Of a stretch of DNA of 64,000 nt, positions 54,303 through 64,000 are shown in pieces. The position numbers were made by a program, and so were the translations under genes. The notes under the pieces are model-generated. The model saw only the letters and a program-made list of their open reading frames with translations. It did not search any database and was not told where the DNA came from. Source of the DNA: Cotesia glomerata (Eukaryota; Arthropoda; Insecta; Hymenoptera; Braconidae); the NCBI RefSeq assembly GCF_020080835.1, contig NW_025402441.1, positions 246,001 through 310,000 of the forward strand, given 5' to 3'. How positions within the stretch are numbered: position 1 is the first letter of the stretch; each line of letters opens with the position of its first letter.

Positions 54303-55645
54303 GTTCGTTTATTTGTCAGCTTCTGGAGTGCTTCTTGGAAGACTGGGCATCGGCCAGAACCAGACCGGTGAGCAGTGTCCTGAGAGCCAGGTTTTTCCGC
54401 ACATAACGCACATTTCACTTTATTTGGGCACTGAGCAGCTTGATGACCTGTTTACCCACATTTGATGCAAAGCCCAGATCGGTCGACTTCGCTTTTACAT
54501 TGGGCAGTAGTGTGCCCAAAGTGCCAGCACTTATAGCATCGTAGTGGTGTCTTAACTGCTCTGACACGGCAATTTACCCAGCCAATCCTTATTTTTCCTG
54601 TCTTTCTGAGTATCTTCTGCACTATTGCTGCTGGCAATCGTACCGAAGCAGTTTGAGTACCTCTGTAGGCCGGACGAATTTTAATGACATCTTCAGGTAT
54701 TTCGTAGTCATTTCCAGCTGCCTCTTGTAAGGCCTTCCGGACATCGTCTTTAGTTGTTTCGTCGTCAATGTCCCGGATTTCAAGCTGTTCCTCTGGGCCT
54801 TTACAGATGACTTGCGCTTCTTCTTTAAGGATGCTCCTGATGGTCTTCAGCAAAGCTTGTCCTTTGTCTGCGGTCTTTCTGGAAAGCGTAATAAGCATAT
54901 TCCCATCATTCGTCTTTTGAACCTTGTCAACGACGTCACGGGTCTGATCTGGTGGGACATTTTTTTTAATACGACGCAGTATTTCGGCATATTTTGCCTT
55001 CTCAACGGGTCGAATAATTAAGGCATCTGGTTTGGTGAATTTTTGCGGTTTTTTCCGCTTAGGCTCCGGCCGAGATTTGTTCACCGGTTGTTTTGGTAAC
55101 CGCTCTCTCGCTTGCTCTTTCTTGGATTGGACCTTCTGCCATTCAGTCACCTCTTTTTTTTCGGCGTTCTGCACTGCCGTGTTTTTCGGAGGGCTTGATT
55201 TCAGGTCCTTTTTCTTCACAACTTGGCTGGTCGTTGGGTCGGGAGAAGATCGATCTTTTCTCTTAGTTGACTTGCTGCTAGTTCTGCTTCTGTCTTCTGC
55301 GACTGATTCACCGTCACCTTCGGCTCCAGTGTCCTTTGCTTCTTCATTCACGACAGTTGCTTGAATGCTTCTCTCCGGTGTAGTGCGAGAAGTGCGTCGT
55401 ACTGTTAAACGCCATTCTTCATCAAGTTTCTTGAATCTCTGGAGGGCATTGGCTACGCTGGTCGTCTTGGTCTTAATCTTCTTGTGGATATTGACCTTAG
55501 ATTGGATGAAGTCATTTAGCTCACTGGTCAGCTTTTCAAGGCGTTCCAACGCTTGCGACCGCTTTATTGCAGCACTTGCTTCAATCGCTGCTTGTTTGGC
55601 ATGAGGCCCGTTTTCACTATTGTTGTTTTCCTGAATTTTACTCAT
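54299..55645 (-). pseudogene. Waldo-like ORF1 (gag-like), one nonsense codon
   Basis: A 448-codon frame starting at 55645: an N-terminal helical region, a charged and Lys-rich central part (TSKSTKRKDRSSPDP, REERLPKQPVNKSRP type), an RRM-like/esterase-free middle domain (DALIIRPVEKAKYAEILRRI, LEIRDIDDETTKDDVRKAL), then CCHC knuckles: CYKCWHFGHTTAQC and a second starting CIKCG. A TAA at 54454-54452 interrupts just after this CIKCG; the frame continues with GHQAAQC and a third knuckle-like CALC...C to the TGA at 54301-54299. The protein would bind element RNA and go to the nucleus or chromosome target. Reinitiation at the overlapping ORF2 start is likely. Confidence 0.85.
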
Positions 55646-56150
55646 ACTTTTAAATTCACCAGTGCATCGTACGGAGTGGAGCGAGTTGTCATAACTAGGA
55701 ACGGGTGTACCCTCGGAGATAGTACTCCTACCCCAGTTCCCTGAGGCCTAGCCGACACTTAGCCAGTCCCGGAATACACGGACGGACTAGACTCGCTCGG
55801 AGCGGTGAAGATTCCGATCTCTAACACTCACTGCGTACTTCCTGATCAAGGCCCGAAGTAGCTGGCTCCTAATCCACTGCTGCAACTTACACCTCGGCAG
55901 AGCAAGCTCACATCAGCCGTGGCCTGCATCGTCGGAAACTACGACACGAGGTTCCGGTCACTCCCAGTGGGTCACAGCAGAGAACGATCGTCTTGTTAGG
56001 TCAGTTAGTGTGACCAACTCATTAAAGGGAGAGTTTTGTCCACGGGAACGTATTTTATTTGGCTCCTACCCTCTGTACCAGGTACAGCGAGCGTTCTCCC
56101 ATCCGCTAAGGGGAGACGCGCCTGGTAGCAGTTTCTCCTCTGCCCCAAGT
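55646..56150 (-). other. 5' UTR of Waldo copy 2
   Basis: About 500 bp, GC-richer than the surroundings, between the ORF1 start and the microsatellite. It should contain the internal promoter, but no specific motif is recognised. The outer end reads CTTGGGGCAGAGGAG just inside (ACAT)n. Confidence 0.6.
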
Positions 56151-56208
56151 GTATGTATGTATGTATGTATGTATGTATGTATATATGTATGTATGTATGT
56201 AGTATATA
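56151..56208. repeat. (TATG)n microsatellite, 5' flank of Waldo copy 2
   Basis: About twelve TGTA/TATG repeats with one ATATA interruption. Matches the repeat on the 3' side of the element at 51025-51072. Confidence 0.9.
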
Positions 56209-56680
56209 TTAGGGTGATCAAAAAAAAAACAAAAATTTTTTTTTTTTTTTCCAAACAGGCTTAAAAGTTTCTTTTGGGTGTAAAAAAATTACTGTGAAAA
56301 GATGAGCCCTTAATATTAATATTAAAATTGTTCCTATCGCATTATTTTAATTTCCATAAGAATAACATGGGAAAAATTTTTTTTGCTTCTGTCGATTTTT
56401 GTACCGTTTAAACAATTGATTTAAAATTTGATCGAATTTTATAAATTACACCGAAACTGTTGGTTTCAGTGTCAAAATAAGGATCAAATTTTTTGTCAAA
56501 CATACATTGGACTTTTAATAAATGTTGACCAATGATTTTTTTTTATTCAATCAAATAGATATGATGCTTTTAAGGAATTTTTACGCAATAAACCGAAAAA
56601 TAAACAATTTTATTCTATTATTATGATCACTTTCATATTATTAATAAATTTTTCTCAAAAAATTGCTTATTTATATTACA
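56209..56680 (+). mobile_element. One arm of a TTAGGGTG fold-back-type element
   Basis: Starts TTAGGGTGATCAAAAAAAAA and includes CTTAATATTAATATTAA, as in the element at 45631-46660. No complementary arm is seen downstream, so the element is truncated or of a different length class. Confidence 0.55.
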
Positions 56681-57000
56681 CGGAAAGAAAAATATGGGAA
56701 CTATTCCCATAATTTTATGGGAACAGTTCCCAGACAATTATAGGAACTGTTCCCATAATTATAGGAAATTTTCCCAGAGTTATGGGATTATTCCCCATAA
56801 CGATAGGAATGGTTCCCATAATGATATAGGAATGGTTCCTATATTTATAGGAACCATTCCCATAATATTATGGGAAATATTTCCATTATGATATAGTAAT
56901 GGTTCCTATATCATTATGGAAACTATTCCCATGATGATATAGGAAGGATTCCTAGAATTTTATGGGAATAATTCCTTTACCATTATGAGAATCGTTCTCA
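56681..57000. repeat. Array of alternating palindromes (GGAACTGTTCCCATAAT)
   Basis: Begins ACACGGAAAGAAAAATATGG and continues with 10-13 units of 22-28 bp, in which GGAAC-N2-TTCCC and ATAAT-N-TATAGG palindromes alternate. Each strand reads nearly the same, so the block can fold into a long hairpin series. A TCGTGCGAAGTGAG sequence follows at 57024. Confidence 0.8.
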
Positions 57001-57540
57001 AAATAAAATAAAGATAAAATTTTCGTGCGAAGTGAGTTCGAAATAATTTCTATAATATATGCACGGAAAAAAAATCGATTTTTATGTGACAGCAACATAA
57101 TTTTCATGTACTATGCAATAATAGTTAAAACAACAATAATAATCAAATAAGAATAATAATAATCTTGATAATAATAATCTATATTATTAAGAGAATAAAA
57201 AAAATTTTGTGACCATTGTATTTATATGATAAAATGGGTTTTTGCTCGGAGTTGGGCTTTTTCAAAGTTTCATCTCATTCTCACCGATAGTCAGTTTATT
57301 ATAATAAGAATTTAGGCTACATTCAAAAATGCTCTGTGTCTAGATACATAATGAAGAAATGACCTTGTATCTGGTAAACTCTTAATATTTTTGAAGATAT
57401 AAGCTCATCCCAATGTTACACTCATCAAAAGCTTTCATTTGAATACCCACATGCATTTTGATATATTTTTCATATATACATATATATAATATCCGAACAA
57501 AAACAGTTTCACTGTAAAAAATTGCGCCAAGTCCACGTTC
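57001..57540. other. Flank of the Gypsy element; possible 3' LTR remnant
   Basis: AT-rich, with AATAATAATAATC runs at 57140-57180 and a segment near 57400-57480 (AAAGCTTTCATTTGAATACC) that looks like a dispersed repeat. I could not place an LTR boundary. Confidence 0.35.
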
Positions 57541-57550
57541 ATAGGCCCCC

Positions 57551-58843
57551 TTAGCTCACCCTTCTTCCTCTTCTTCTTCTTGTTCTTTCGGTGGACAGGA
57601 ACATTGGATGGATCAGGCTCTGGCATCTTCTTTGCCAAAGGGATGCCAGTCTCCATGATTCCTGTCTGAGCTGCCGCTCCAGTGCCTCCTTGTATAAGCT
57701 TGCCTGGTAGTCGGCGAAAGCTGGTGACAGGTGAGGAGGACACTCAGGAAGCTTAGAGGTGGATGTTGAGGCTACCTGAACGTCAGCAGCTTGTTGGCTC
57801 CCGATCGGGAGCGCTGCAGCCTCCCCCACCTCCATAGGCATTGGCTCGACACTAGCCGTAGATGTTGTGCGGGCTGGAGCGGGTGCCGGAAAGACCGAAC
57901 TCCTCCTAGGCGCAGCTGCTGGCAGCTGGGACCTCATGAAGACCCTGGTCTTCACGAACGTGGTGGACGTTGTAGTAGGTGGTCGACGAGGGATGGCCCC
58001 CTTGGACACATCTGAGATGCGTCCGGGTGCATTGCCATCTCCTCGGCTTATTACTGCCGGTTGAAGAAGCGTGACCCCCTTGGACACGTTCCTGACGTGT
58101 CCGGGTGGATTGCCATCACTTCGGATCTCTGCTGTGGGTAAGACTAATATGTCTGGCCTGGATGAAGGTCCTGGTACAGCCAAAGGTGGTCTTGGCGTTG
58201 ATGGTAGTGGACCGAGACCTGGAGTAGACACAGGTGGTGGTGTCTTTAATGATGCAAGTGGGATGGATACCTGGACTGGCACAAGAGACGTCTCCGACCC
58301 CGTCTGCTTGCGTACAGCCCGGACTCCAAACGTCAAAAGCTCCAGAGGCCTCGGTTCCTTAAGCCTTTCCTTCTCGTCTTCGGTGAGAGCCCTTTTCCAG
58401 GCTTTCCTTAGGACGGTTCTGGGCGTCGTTGGATTTTCCAGCAACAGGTTGAACTTCGCCCTGCGTCTGTTCAACCTGTTCTGGTTCCCGTTGAGTCCAC
58501 ACCATTTAGAGATTTCAGTATAGACCTTATTGCCCCTCCCATGGCGTCGATTCGCTCTCCTTGACCTCGCTCGGCTTGTAGCCGGGCGTTTTCCATCATC
58601 AGGTTCTTTTGATCCATTACCACCAGCTCCAGGAGCCCCCAATCGGTCGTAGACCGAGGGTGTAGTCGCTGCTGGAACTGGATAGTAGCCAGGCACTAGT
58701 GGTCCCAGTCTTGACAAGGCAGATGTCCGGGGTGTCAATGCCGCTTCAGACGGCGGCCCAGCGAGGGTGACACATTGAACGGCCCCTGACCGCTGCTGAC
58801 CTTCTCTCCGAGTCTTTATTTCTTTGGAAATCCTCCACATCAC
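57551..58843 (-). CDS. Third ORF of the Gypsy element, unknown protein
   Basis: 430 codons, intact, beginning 122 bp after the integrase stop behind a T-rich stretch. The N-terminal third is basic (SRARSRRANRRHGRGNK), with an Arg-rich central region (NQNRLNRRRAKFNLLLENP, RKAWKRALTEDEKERLKEP) and a long Pro/Ser/Thr/Ala-rich C-terminal part with a near-duplicated block (GNPPGHVRNVSKGVTLLQPAVI and GNAPGRISDVSKGAIPRRPP types). There is no signal peptide or membrane segment, so it is not an envelope protein of the usual kind. The last 60 codons overlap an alternative frame (57743-57435) with a KKKKRKKGE tail, hence a frameshift near the end is possible. It is GC-rich compared with the rest of the window. 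Function unknown. Confidence 0.5.
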   Translation of the reverse strand: MMWRISKEIKTRREGQQRSGAVQCVTLAGPPSEAALTPRTSALSRLGPLVPGYYPVPAATTPSVYDRLGAPGAGGNGSKEPDDGKRPATSRARSRRANRRHGRGNKVYTEISKWCGLNGNQNRLNRRRAKFNLLLENPTTPRTVLRKAWKRALTEDEKERLKEPRPLELLTFGVRAVRKQTGSETSLVPVQVSIPLASLKTPPPVSTPGLGPLPSTPRPPLAVPGPSSRPDILVLPTAEIRSDGNPPGHVRNVSKGVTLLQPAVISRGDGNAPGRISDVSKGAIPRRPPTTTSTTFVKTRVFMRSQLPAAAPRRSSVFPAPAPARTTSTASVEPMPMEVGEAAALPIGSQQAADVQVASTSTSKLPECPPHLSPAFADYQASLYKEALERQLRQESWRLASLWQRRCQSLIHPMFLSTERTRRRRGRRVS

Positions 58844-58964
58844 TCTGAAAATTAATTAAATTAGTACAAATATTCACAGCAGTTAATTTTTTTCAATTTT
58901 CTCCCTTAATTTTATTAGTTTTTTTTTTTTTTTTTTTTTTTTTAGAGTGATAATTATTACTGAG

Positions 58965-61900
58965 TTAATTCTTATTAGCTAATCGATCGCTCCGACGCGG
59001 CAGCTTCAAGTCGGGTATATAATGCTGGCCTAACAGTTTACCGCGCTCGTTTTTTAGTTCTACGACTATTGGACTAATTATCTTAGAAATAAGCGCAGGC
59101 CCTAAATATTTAACCCCAAGACTCGCGCTGTACCCCGCCGCCTTATTGCTCAATTTCCGATTAGGATAATAGACTTTGTCACCCACCGACACCTCCGGGA
59201 TCTTTAAATCAGTACCATGGTATTTCTCTTGTCGCTCATTTTCTTTTCTCATGACCGATTCGATTTTATGCCGGAGCTCATCAAGACGCTGTACTCTTTT
59301 GGCCCATTCCGAATTTTTGAACTCAATATCATCCAATTCCAAGTGAGTTGTCTGACCTGCTGGACGTGGTTCTTGGCCGTGAAATAAATAATACGGTGAC
59401 AGCTTTAGAGAGGAGTGGAAGGCACTGTTATAAGCCAGTTGAAACTCGCCCAGGTGCTCATCCCACTCTCTCTGGTCTTTGGTGATGAAAGCTCGGATCA
59501 TGGGTTTTAATGTGCGATTAATACGTTCTACTGGGTTAGCCTGGGGATGAAAGACCGCTATTGGACAAAACCTTACTCCTACTACCTCCAGGTACTCTTG
59601 TACTTGACTGTTAACAAACTCCTTCCCGTTATCCGTTACCAGGAACATAGGGTAGCCCCAAATTGAGAATGCCCATTTAAAACAATTTAGTACAAGCTTC
59701 CCTGTGTGTTTGCGTAGTGGTAGAAAAACCGAAAACCGGGTGTATAGATCTTGGATCACCAGGGTGTACGAGTTTCCTCGTTTGGAGCCTGTAAACGGAC
59801 CAGTAACGTCCGCTGCAATCACTGCCCACGGTTTAATCGGTTGTCTCGTCTGGAGTGGAGCTTTTGACGAACTTTGTTTATACTTGACTTGCTTACAGGT
59901 GCCGCAAGCCTGTACGAAGTCCTCAACGTCTTTTGACATCCCCGGCCAATAGAATTTCGTCTTAATGCGTTCATACATTTTATCCCGACCCAGATGACCT
60001 GCATCTGGCTCCTCGTGATTTCTTCTTAGAGTTTCTGGTACTTCGTGGTCTTTCAGTACCTTTTTCCACTCTTCCTCGTCACCCAGGATCTCCTTAAGGG
60101 GATCGGGTCTTCTATAATAAAGATGATCCTCCAGAATTTTCCATTCTGGGAAATTCTTTGGATGTTTCCTAATATTATTATATTTAATGTCATACCAGTT
60201 CGATGTTTGAATGTGTACAAACCTAGCTGTTTGCAGTCTGTCCTTAATTTCCATCCAATCTTCAGGAGAATCATCTTCATATAGCCGGGAAAGAGCGTCT
60301 GGGCCCTCGTTGGTCGTGCCTCGTTGATGCTTGATGGTGACTTGGTGACAAAACAGTTCGACTGCCCATCTCGCCAGACGTCTATTCAGCTCTCTTAGTG
60401 AGTGCAGCCACAACAGAGATGCGTGGTCTGTGACCACCGTGAATGCAGCACCTTCGAGATAGCATCTCAGCTTCCTCACCGCCCAGACTACAGCTAAGCA
60501 CTCCTTTTTTGTAGTCGTGTATCTAGTTTCTGCACCACGGAGCTGACGACTGAGACAAATAATTAAATGCTCTTTGTCTGTACTGGGTTCTTTTTGAACT
60601 AGAAACGCCCCAAGACCGGTATCGCATGCATCAGTGTATAATACATACGGCCAGTCGGGTTTAGGAATTGATAAGGGCTGAGCATCAACGAGAGACTGTT
60701 TAAGTAACTGAAACGACTTCTCCTCCTCTGGACCCCATCTCCACTCCGAATTTGGACCTGTTAATTTGTTCAAAGGACCCTGAGCCTTCGCAACATTCTG
60801 GAGGTGGCGATGGTACCAGTTGACGAGTCCCAGAAAACTTCGTAATTGTTTTTTGTTAGTAGGAGTGGGAAAATTTACGACTGGTGAGATTCTTTCTGGG
60901 TCAGGATATAACCCAGTTTCATTTACAACGAATCCCAAGAATCTCACTTCGTTTCTGCAGAACTTGCACTTCTCCGGGTTGATCAGGAGGCTGAATTCAC
61001 GAAATACTTCAAAAAGAAGAGCCAGGACCTTTAAATGTTCATCAAAAGTTTCACTTATCGCGATCCAGTCATCGAGATAAGCGAAAACTTGTTCAGCCCA
61101 TTTTAGTGGAAGCTCTTTTTGGACCAATATTTAGCAAAAACGTGTTTTTATGTGGTCCATAGCATTTTGAAAAGTACTTGGAGCACCTACGAGTCCGTAT
61201 GGCATACGTAGCCACTCGAATTGGCCTCTACCCTCCACGGAGAACGCTGTTAATGGAACTGAGTCGGGTGACATGAGGATTTGGTGAAATGCCTCTTTTA
61301 AATCCATTGTTGAGATGTACGTGGCACCATGAAGATCACTCAGTATTCTGAGCATGTTCGGAAGTGGGTGTGCAGGTGGAATTGTAACTTTGTTGACTGG
61401 ACGATAGTCGATGCAAAATCTCCACTTGTTGTTTGGTTTTGAAACCATCAATGGCGAACATGACCAGACACTGAAGCTCGGGCGAATGAATTTTTTCTCT
61501 AAGAGCTCATCAATCTGTTTATTCAACTCCTCATTCACAACTGGGCTTCTACGATACGGTTTAATTCGTACAGACATAGTACATAATCGTGCTGAATTCT
61601 CATGACAGTAGATAGGTTGGAATAAAAAGACTTCTGGAGAATCCGTAAATTTCCACGTGCAGTTCTTGCAGTCAATTTGAACTTCGAATTTAGTCGCGAA
61701 GTCCATCCCCAGGACCAAGGAATAACCTAGGTCGGGTAAAACACTCAGGTACTGTTCTCCAGCGACAGATCCGATTTGAACTATGAAAGGGGCTCCACCT
61801 TTACTTTTACAAGTAGAGTGATTAGCAAGAAGCACTCCTTTCTTGGTCTGATCGTCCTGTAGCTCACCAGCAGCCAGATGTTTGATGTCCTCATACACTT

Positions 61901-62339
61901 TTTCATTAATGTATGACCTCTCACTACCTGTGTCTAGGATTCCATTTAGCTTCACCCCAAATATCCATACGGATATGGGTATCCTCGACGTTTTTTCCGG
62001 AGGTGACCCGTTTCCGGGCTTGAAAATACGTCTAGAAGCTAGCTTGTGAATGAAGAACGCAGTTAGAGGTTTACCTTGTAGTATATGAGGTAAAAACGAA
62101 GCTTGCAATGGCTTGGTGGTGTTTGTGCAAGCTGCCGGTTGAGATACTGCTGGTTCACAGAGTGTTTCAGCTTCATCTTCCCACTCAGAGTCTGATGCTT
62201 GTTCTGGCTCTGAGTTATCATCAGAATGTTGTTCCAAGGCAAATATACAAGGATCGAGAAGATCATCAGACAACTCCGATGGGGGATCTTCTAATAGTGC
62301 GATTACTCTCAATACCTCCTCTGAACAAGGTGGTATCAC
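58965..62339 (-). pseudogene. Gypsy pol: protease, RT, RNase H, integrase; one nonsense codon
   Basis: One frame of 1,125 codons with a single TAA at 61131-61133 in the RT. Protease: ILDTGSERSYI and LGYSLVLGMDFA. RT: LMVSKPNNKWRFCIDYRPVN, TMDLKEAFHQI, MPYGLVGAPSTFQ and the catalytic FAYLDDWIA. RNase H: VLYTDACDTGLGAFL, TKKECLAVVWAV, VVTDHASLLWL and RRLARW. Integrase: H-H-C-C in the GHLGRDKMYERIK / CGTCKQVK region, Asp in VIAADVTGPF, Asp in FLVTDNGKEF, Glu in NPVERINRTLK. The C-terminal domain (VGDKVYYPNRK, KYLGPALI) is GPY/F-like. All catalytic residues are present apart from the nonsense codon. The first Met at 62339 may not be the true start. Confidence 0.85.
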
Positions 62340-62514
62340 ACGTTGTGTTTCTTGTACATTGTCTTAAGAGTCAGAATCAACCAAATTGTTTGATTTGTCC
62401 CTTTCTGGCCCACAAGTGGGTGAATCCAGACGGGTATTAATTTCAGAATTGTGTGATTTGTTTCCCTGTTCAGTAACATGATCTGGTGAGCACGTGGGAA
62501 ACTTACGCGCTACC

Positions 62515-63913
62515 TCTATGCGTTTTTTTGAATTTGTAGACTTGGATCTTCCTCTCGAATTTCAGTAATAACTGGTCCCGACGTAAGTTGATTATTAATT
62601 GGGACAAACAGAGGGCAATTTTCTCTCGAATGTCCAATCTTGTAACACACATTGCAGACTTCCCTTCTAGGACCTGGACAGACGTCAAATGTATGACCAA
62701 ATACACCACAATTGTGACATGGTTTTGGTCCACGTAAGTAATTGAAGTCGTAAAATTGGGCTACATTTTGTACTGGTACATTTAAGGGTTGTACTCCAGT
62801 TGGCTGTTGATACTGTCGGGAACCAGCATACTGTCCTTGTTATACATTACTTTGTCCTGGTGTCCCGGTATTAGAAGTTCCGGGTTGTGTATTCTGTGCT
62901 GGTGGTTATGAGGTACCAGGTTGAGCTTCAGGCTGTTGTTGCCTAGGATAAAAACTTCGGCGGACAAATTGTCTGTTCGATGGAAACTGGTTGTTAGTAC
63001 GTCTGTACGCTCCGTAGCGGTTGTCGTACTCCCCTGGGTTTAATTGCATGGCATTGAACTCAGGAAGCTCGACATATTCTTCCAAAATTTCCATGTCCTC
63101 AGTTGGCTGTTGGATTGCTCCAAAGCGAGGTTTCTCTGGGTTCTTAGATTGATTAACAACCTGGGTTTTGTTGCTCGTACTTTTAGTACACCTGGCTGCC
63201 TCGTGTAGCACGTTCAGAAGGTCCTCATATGTCGAGGCCTGTCTCGCAAACACCATGATTCTCAGCTCATCTGTCAGGTTATTCCTGATGCAATTGACCT
63301 GTTCTTGTATTGGTGGAGGAATTTCCATCGTTCGGTATTTCTGTTGGACCTTAAGAACAAATTCTGTGGGACTATCCTCAAGCTTCATCTTTAATTGACT
63401 AATGTCCATTATTATTTGATAGTCAGTTGTAGCATTACCGAAAGTTTTTAGAAATTCTCTCTTGAACTGGGCAAAATTAGCCCATCTACTGTAGTTCGCA
63501 TCAACCCAAGTAGCTGGTGTATCTTTTAGTGTGAGCGTGATCACCTTCAATAGCTCTTTGTCGTTCCATTCTTCTCGTCTGGATCTTGCCTCTAACGAGT
63601 TCACAAAGTCGTTAGCAGTGACTCCTGGTCGAGGGAAACAGATACCAGACATCTGGATACTGTCTTTAATTTCTCTCCAGCGATTGTAGGCAAGTTGGCT
63701 CGACCTATTGATGGTGTTCAGTCTCGTGTTGACCCCTCCAGGTGCTCTTGATTGATAATTATCCTGAAAATTACCTGGGTAATTGTCCTGTGGTAAATTT
63801 ATGTAAGTGTTACTGGGTATAAACCCCCGGTAACGCTCTTGTTGGTCAAAATCTTGAAAATCAACTGCTTGGTTGGTGAAAGTATTCGTCGGTGGACGTG
63901 GTGTTGTGTCCAC
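62515..63913 (-). pseudogene. Gypsy gag with two CCHC knuckles, two nonsense codons
   Basis: The frame from the Met at 63913 includes the capsid-like part (FPRPGVTANDFVNSLEARSR, WNDKELLKVITLTLKD, WANFAQFKREFLKTFGN, LKMKLEDSPTEFVLKVQQKY, IRNNLTDELRIMVFARQA), which matches the retrotransposon gag fold. A Gln-rich linker contains TAA codons at 62906-62908 and 62840-62842. The knuckles CHNCGVFGHTFDVC and CNVCYKIGHSRENC precede the final TAG near 62517. The protein would assemble particles and package RNA. The region 62340-62514 links to pol in another reading phase. The N-terminus may extend past the window edge. Confidence 0.8.
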
Positions 63914-64000
63914 TGGACGAGTGTTCTGGTTATATCCATCTTGAGTAATTGGAGAACTGGAATTTATTCCAGCATAGGCTGCTCCTGTGTAAACCTGACG

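Larger units (their letters stand above)
51073..56150 (-). mobile_element. R1-clade, Waldo-like LINE, copy 2, nearly full length
   Basis: About 5.1 kb: 5' UTR (56150-55646), ORF1 with zinc knuckles, ORF2 with endonuclease, reverse transcriptase and knuckle, a 3' UTR of about 240 bp and a poly(A) of 12. Flanked on both sides by (ACAT)n/(TATG)n, so it is inserted within a microsatellite. The 5' side beyond the microsatellite (56209 on) is not an ACAY unit but a fold-back-type repeat. Each ORF has one nonsense codon. Confidence 0.9.
57541..64000 (-). mobile_element. Gypsy-type (Metaviridae) LTR retrotransposon, 5' end outside window
   Basis: On the minus strand: gag with two CCHC knuckles, aspartic protease, reverse transcriptase, RNase H, integrase with HHCC and DDE motifs, then a third ORF. 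The RT-RH-INT order defines Gypsy elements. A purine-rich AAGGGGGCC at about 57545-57553 could be the polypurine tract. Several in-frame stops in gag and one in RT show decay. The left LTR boundary is not identified. Confidence 0.85.

Noticed and set aside
57551..58843. Envelope gene (errantivirus type)
   Set aside because: The frame has no signal peptide, furin-like site, fusion peptide or transmembrane segment; it is Pro-rich and basic.

Overview
The window is a piece of an AT-rich arthropod genome, most probably an insect and possibly a parasitoid wasp. The organism call is inferred from the mix of element families (R1-clade/Waldo-like and TRAS-like LINEs, a DIRS element, a Helitron, a Polinton, tRNA-derived SINEs); no host gene confirms it. 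Almost all recognisable content is transposable elements, nested and decayed. I see no bacterial operons, no CRISPR array and no convincing intact host gene. One unrecognised minus-strand multi-exon candidate (8997-9806) might be host-derived.

Layout. 1-2740: 3' part of a Waldo-like LINE (copy 1). 2741-3747: pieces of a repeat, here called the ACAY unit, that carries an internal CA/TACA microsatellite. 3966-8540: I-type LINE with RNase H, split by a complete ACAY unit (5050-6287). 8997-9806: unknown spliced gene or pseudogene. About 11250-17460: deletion derivative of a Polinton/Maverick. It keeps an adenain-like protease, penton-like and core-like proteins, the 3' half of the major capsid gene, a conserved accessory gene, a fibre-like fragment and an integrase fragment, between two inward-facing TATA promoters. 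17615-18010: short tandem repeats. 18845-20228: 1.4-kb palindrome. 21115-21587: two identical SINE copies. 21609-22783: R1/TRAS-like LINE fragment. 23066-25150: Helitron with both ends. 25165-25550: SINE. 28731-30345: nested inverted-repeat elements. 30405-37574: DIRS element with inverted termini and a circle-junction region, interrupted by a 2.2-kb solo LTR. 38296-38727: element flanked by TTAA. 43936-51072: ACAY units and an AT-rich tandem array into which two fold-back elements and a 932-bp solo LTR inserted, plus a 5S rRNA-like sequence. 51073-56150: nearly complete Waldo-like LINE (copy 2). 56681-57000: palindromic tandem array. 57541-64000: Gypsy-type LTR retrotransposon (gag, pol and a third ORF), running off the right edge.

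How the parts relate. Both Waldo-like copies have their 3' ends against the AC/ACAT microsatellite of an ACAY unit in the same orientation, so one mobile repeat appears to supply the landing site for another. The ACAY unit itself jumps: it split the I-type LINE and left the flanking reading frame recoverable. The DIRS element preserves the sequence expected at the junction of its circular intermediate. Nearly every coding element is broken by a few stops or frameshifts. The least damaged are Waldo copy 2 (one nonsense codon in each ORF), the DIRS tyrosine recombinase (intact R-H-R-Y) and the Polinton capsid/protease block.
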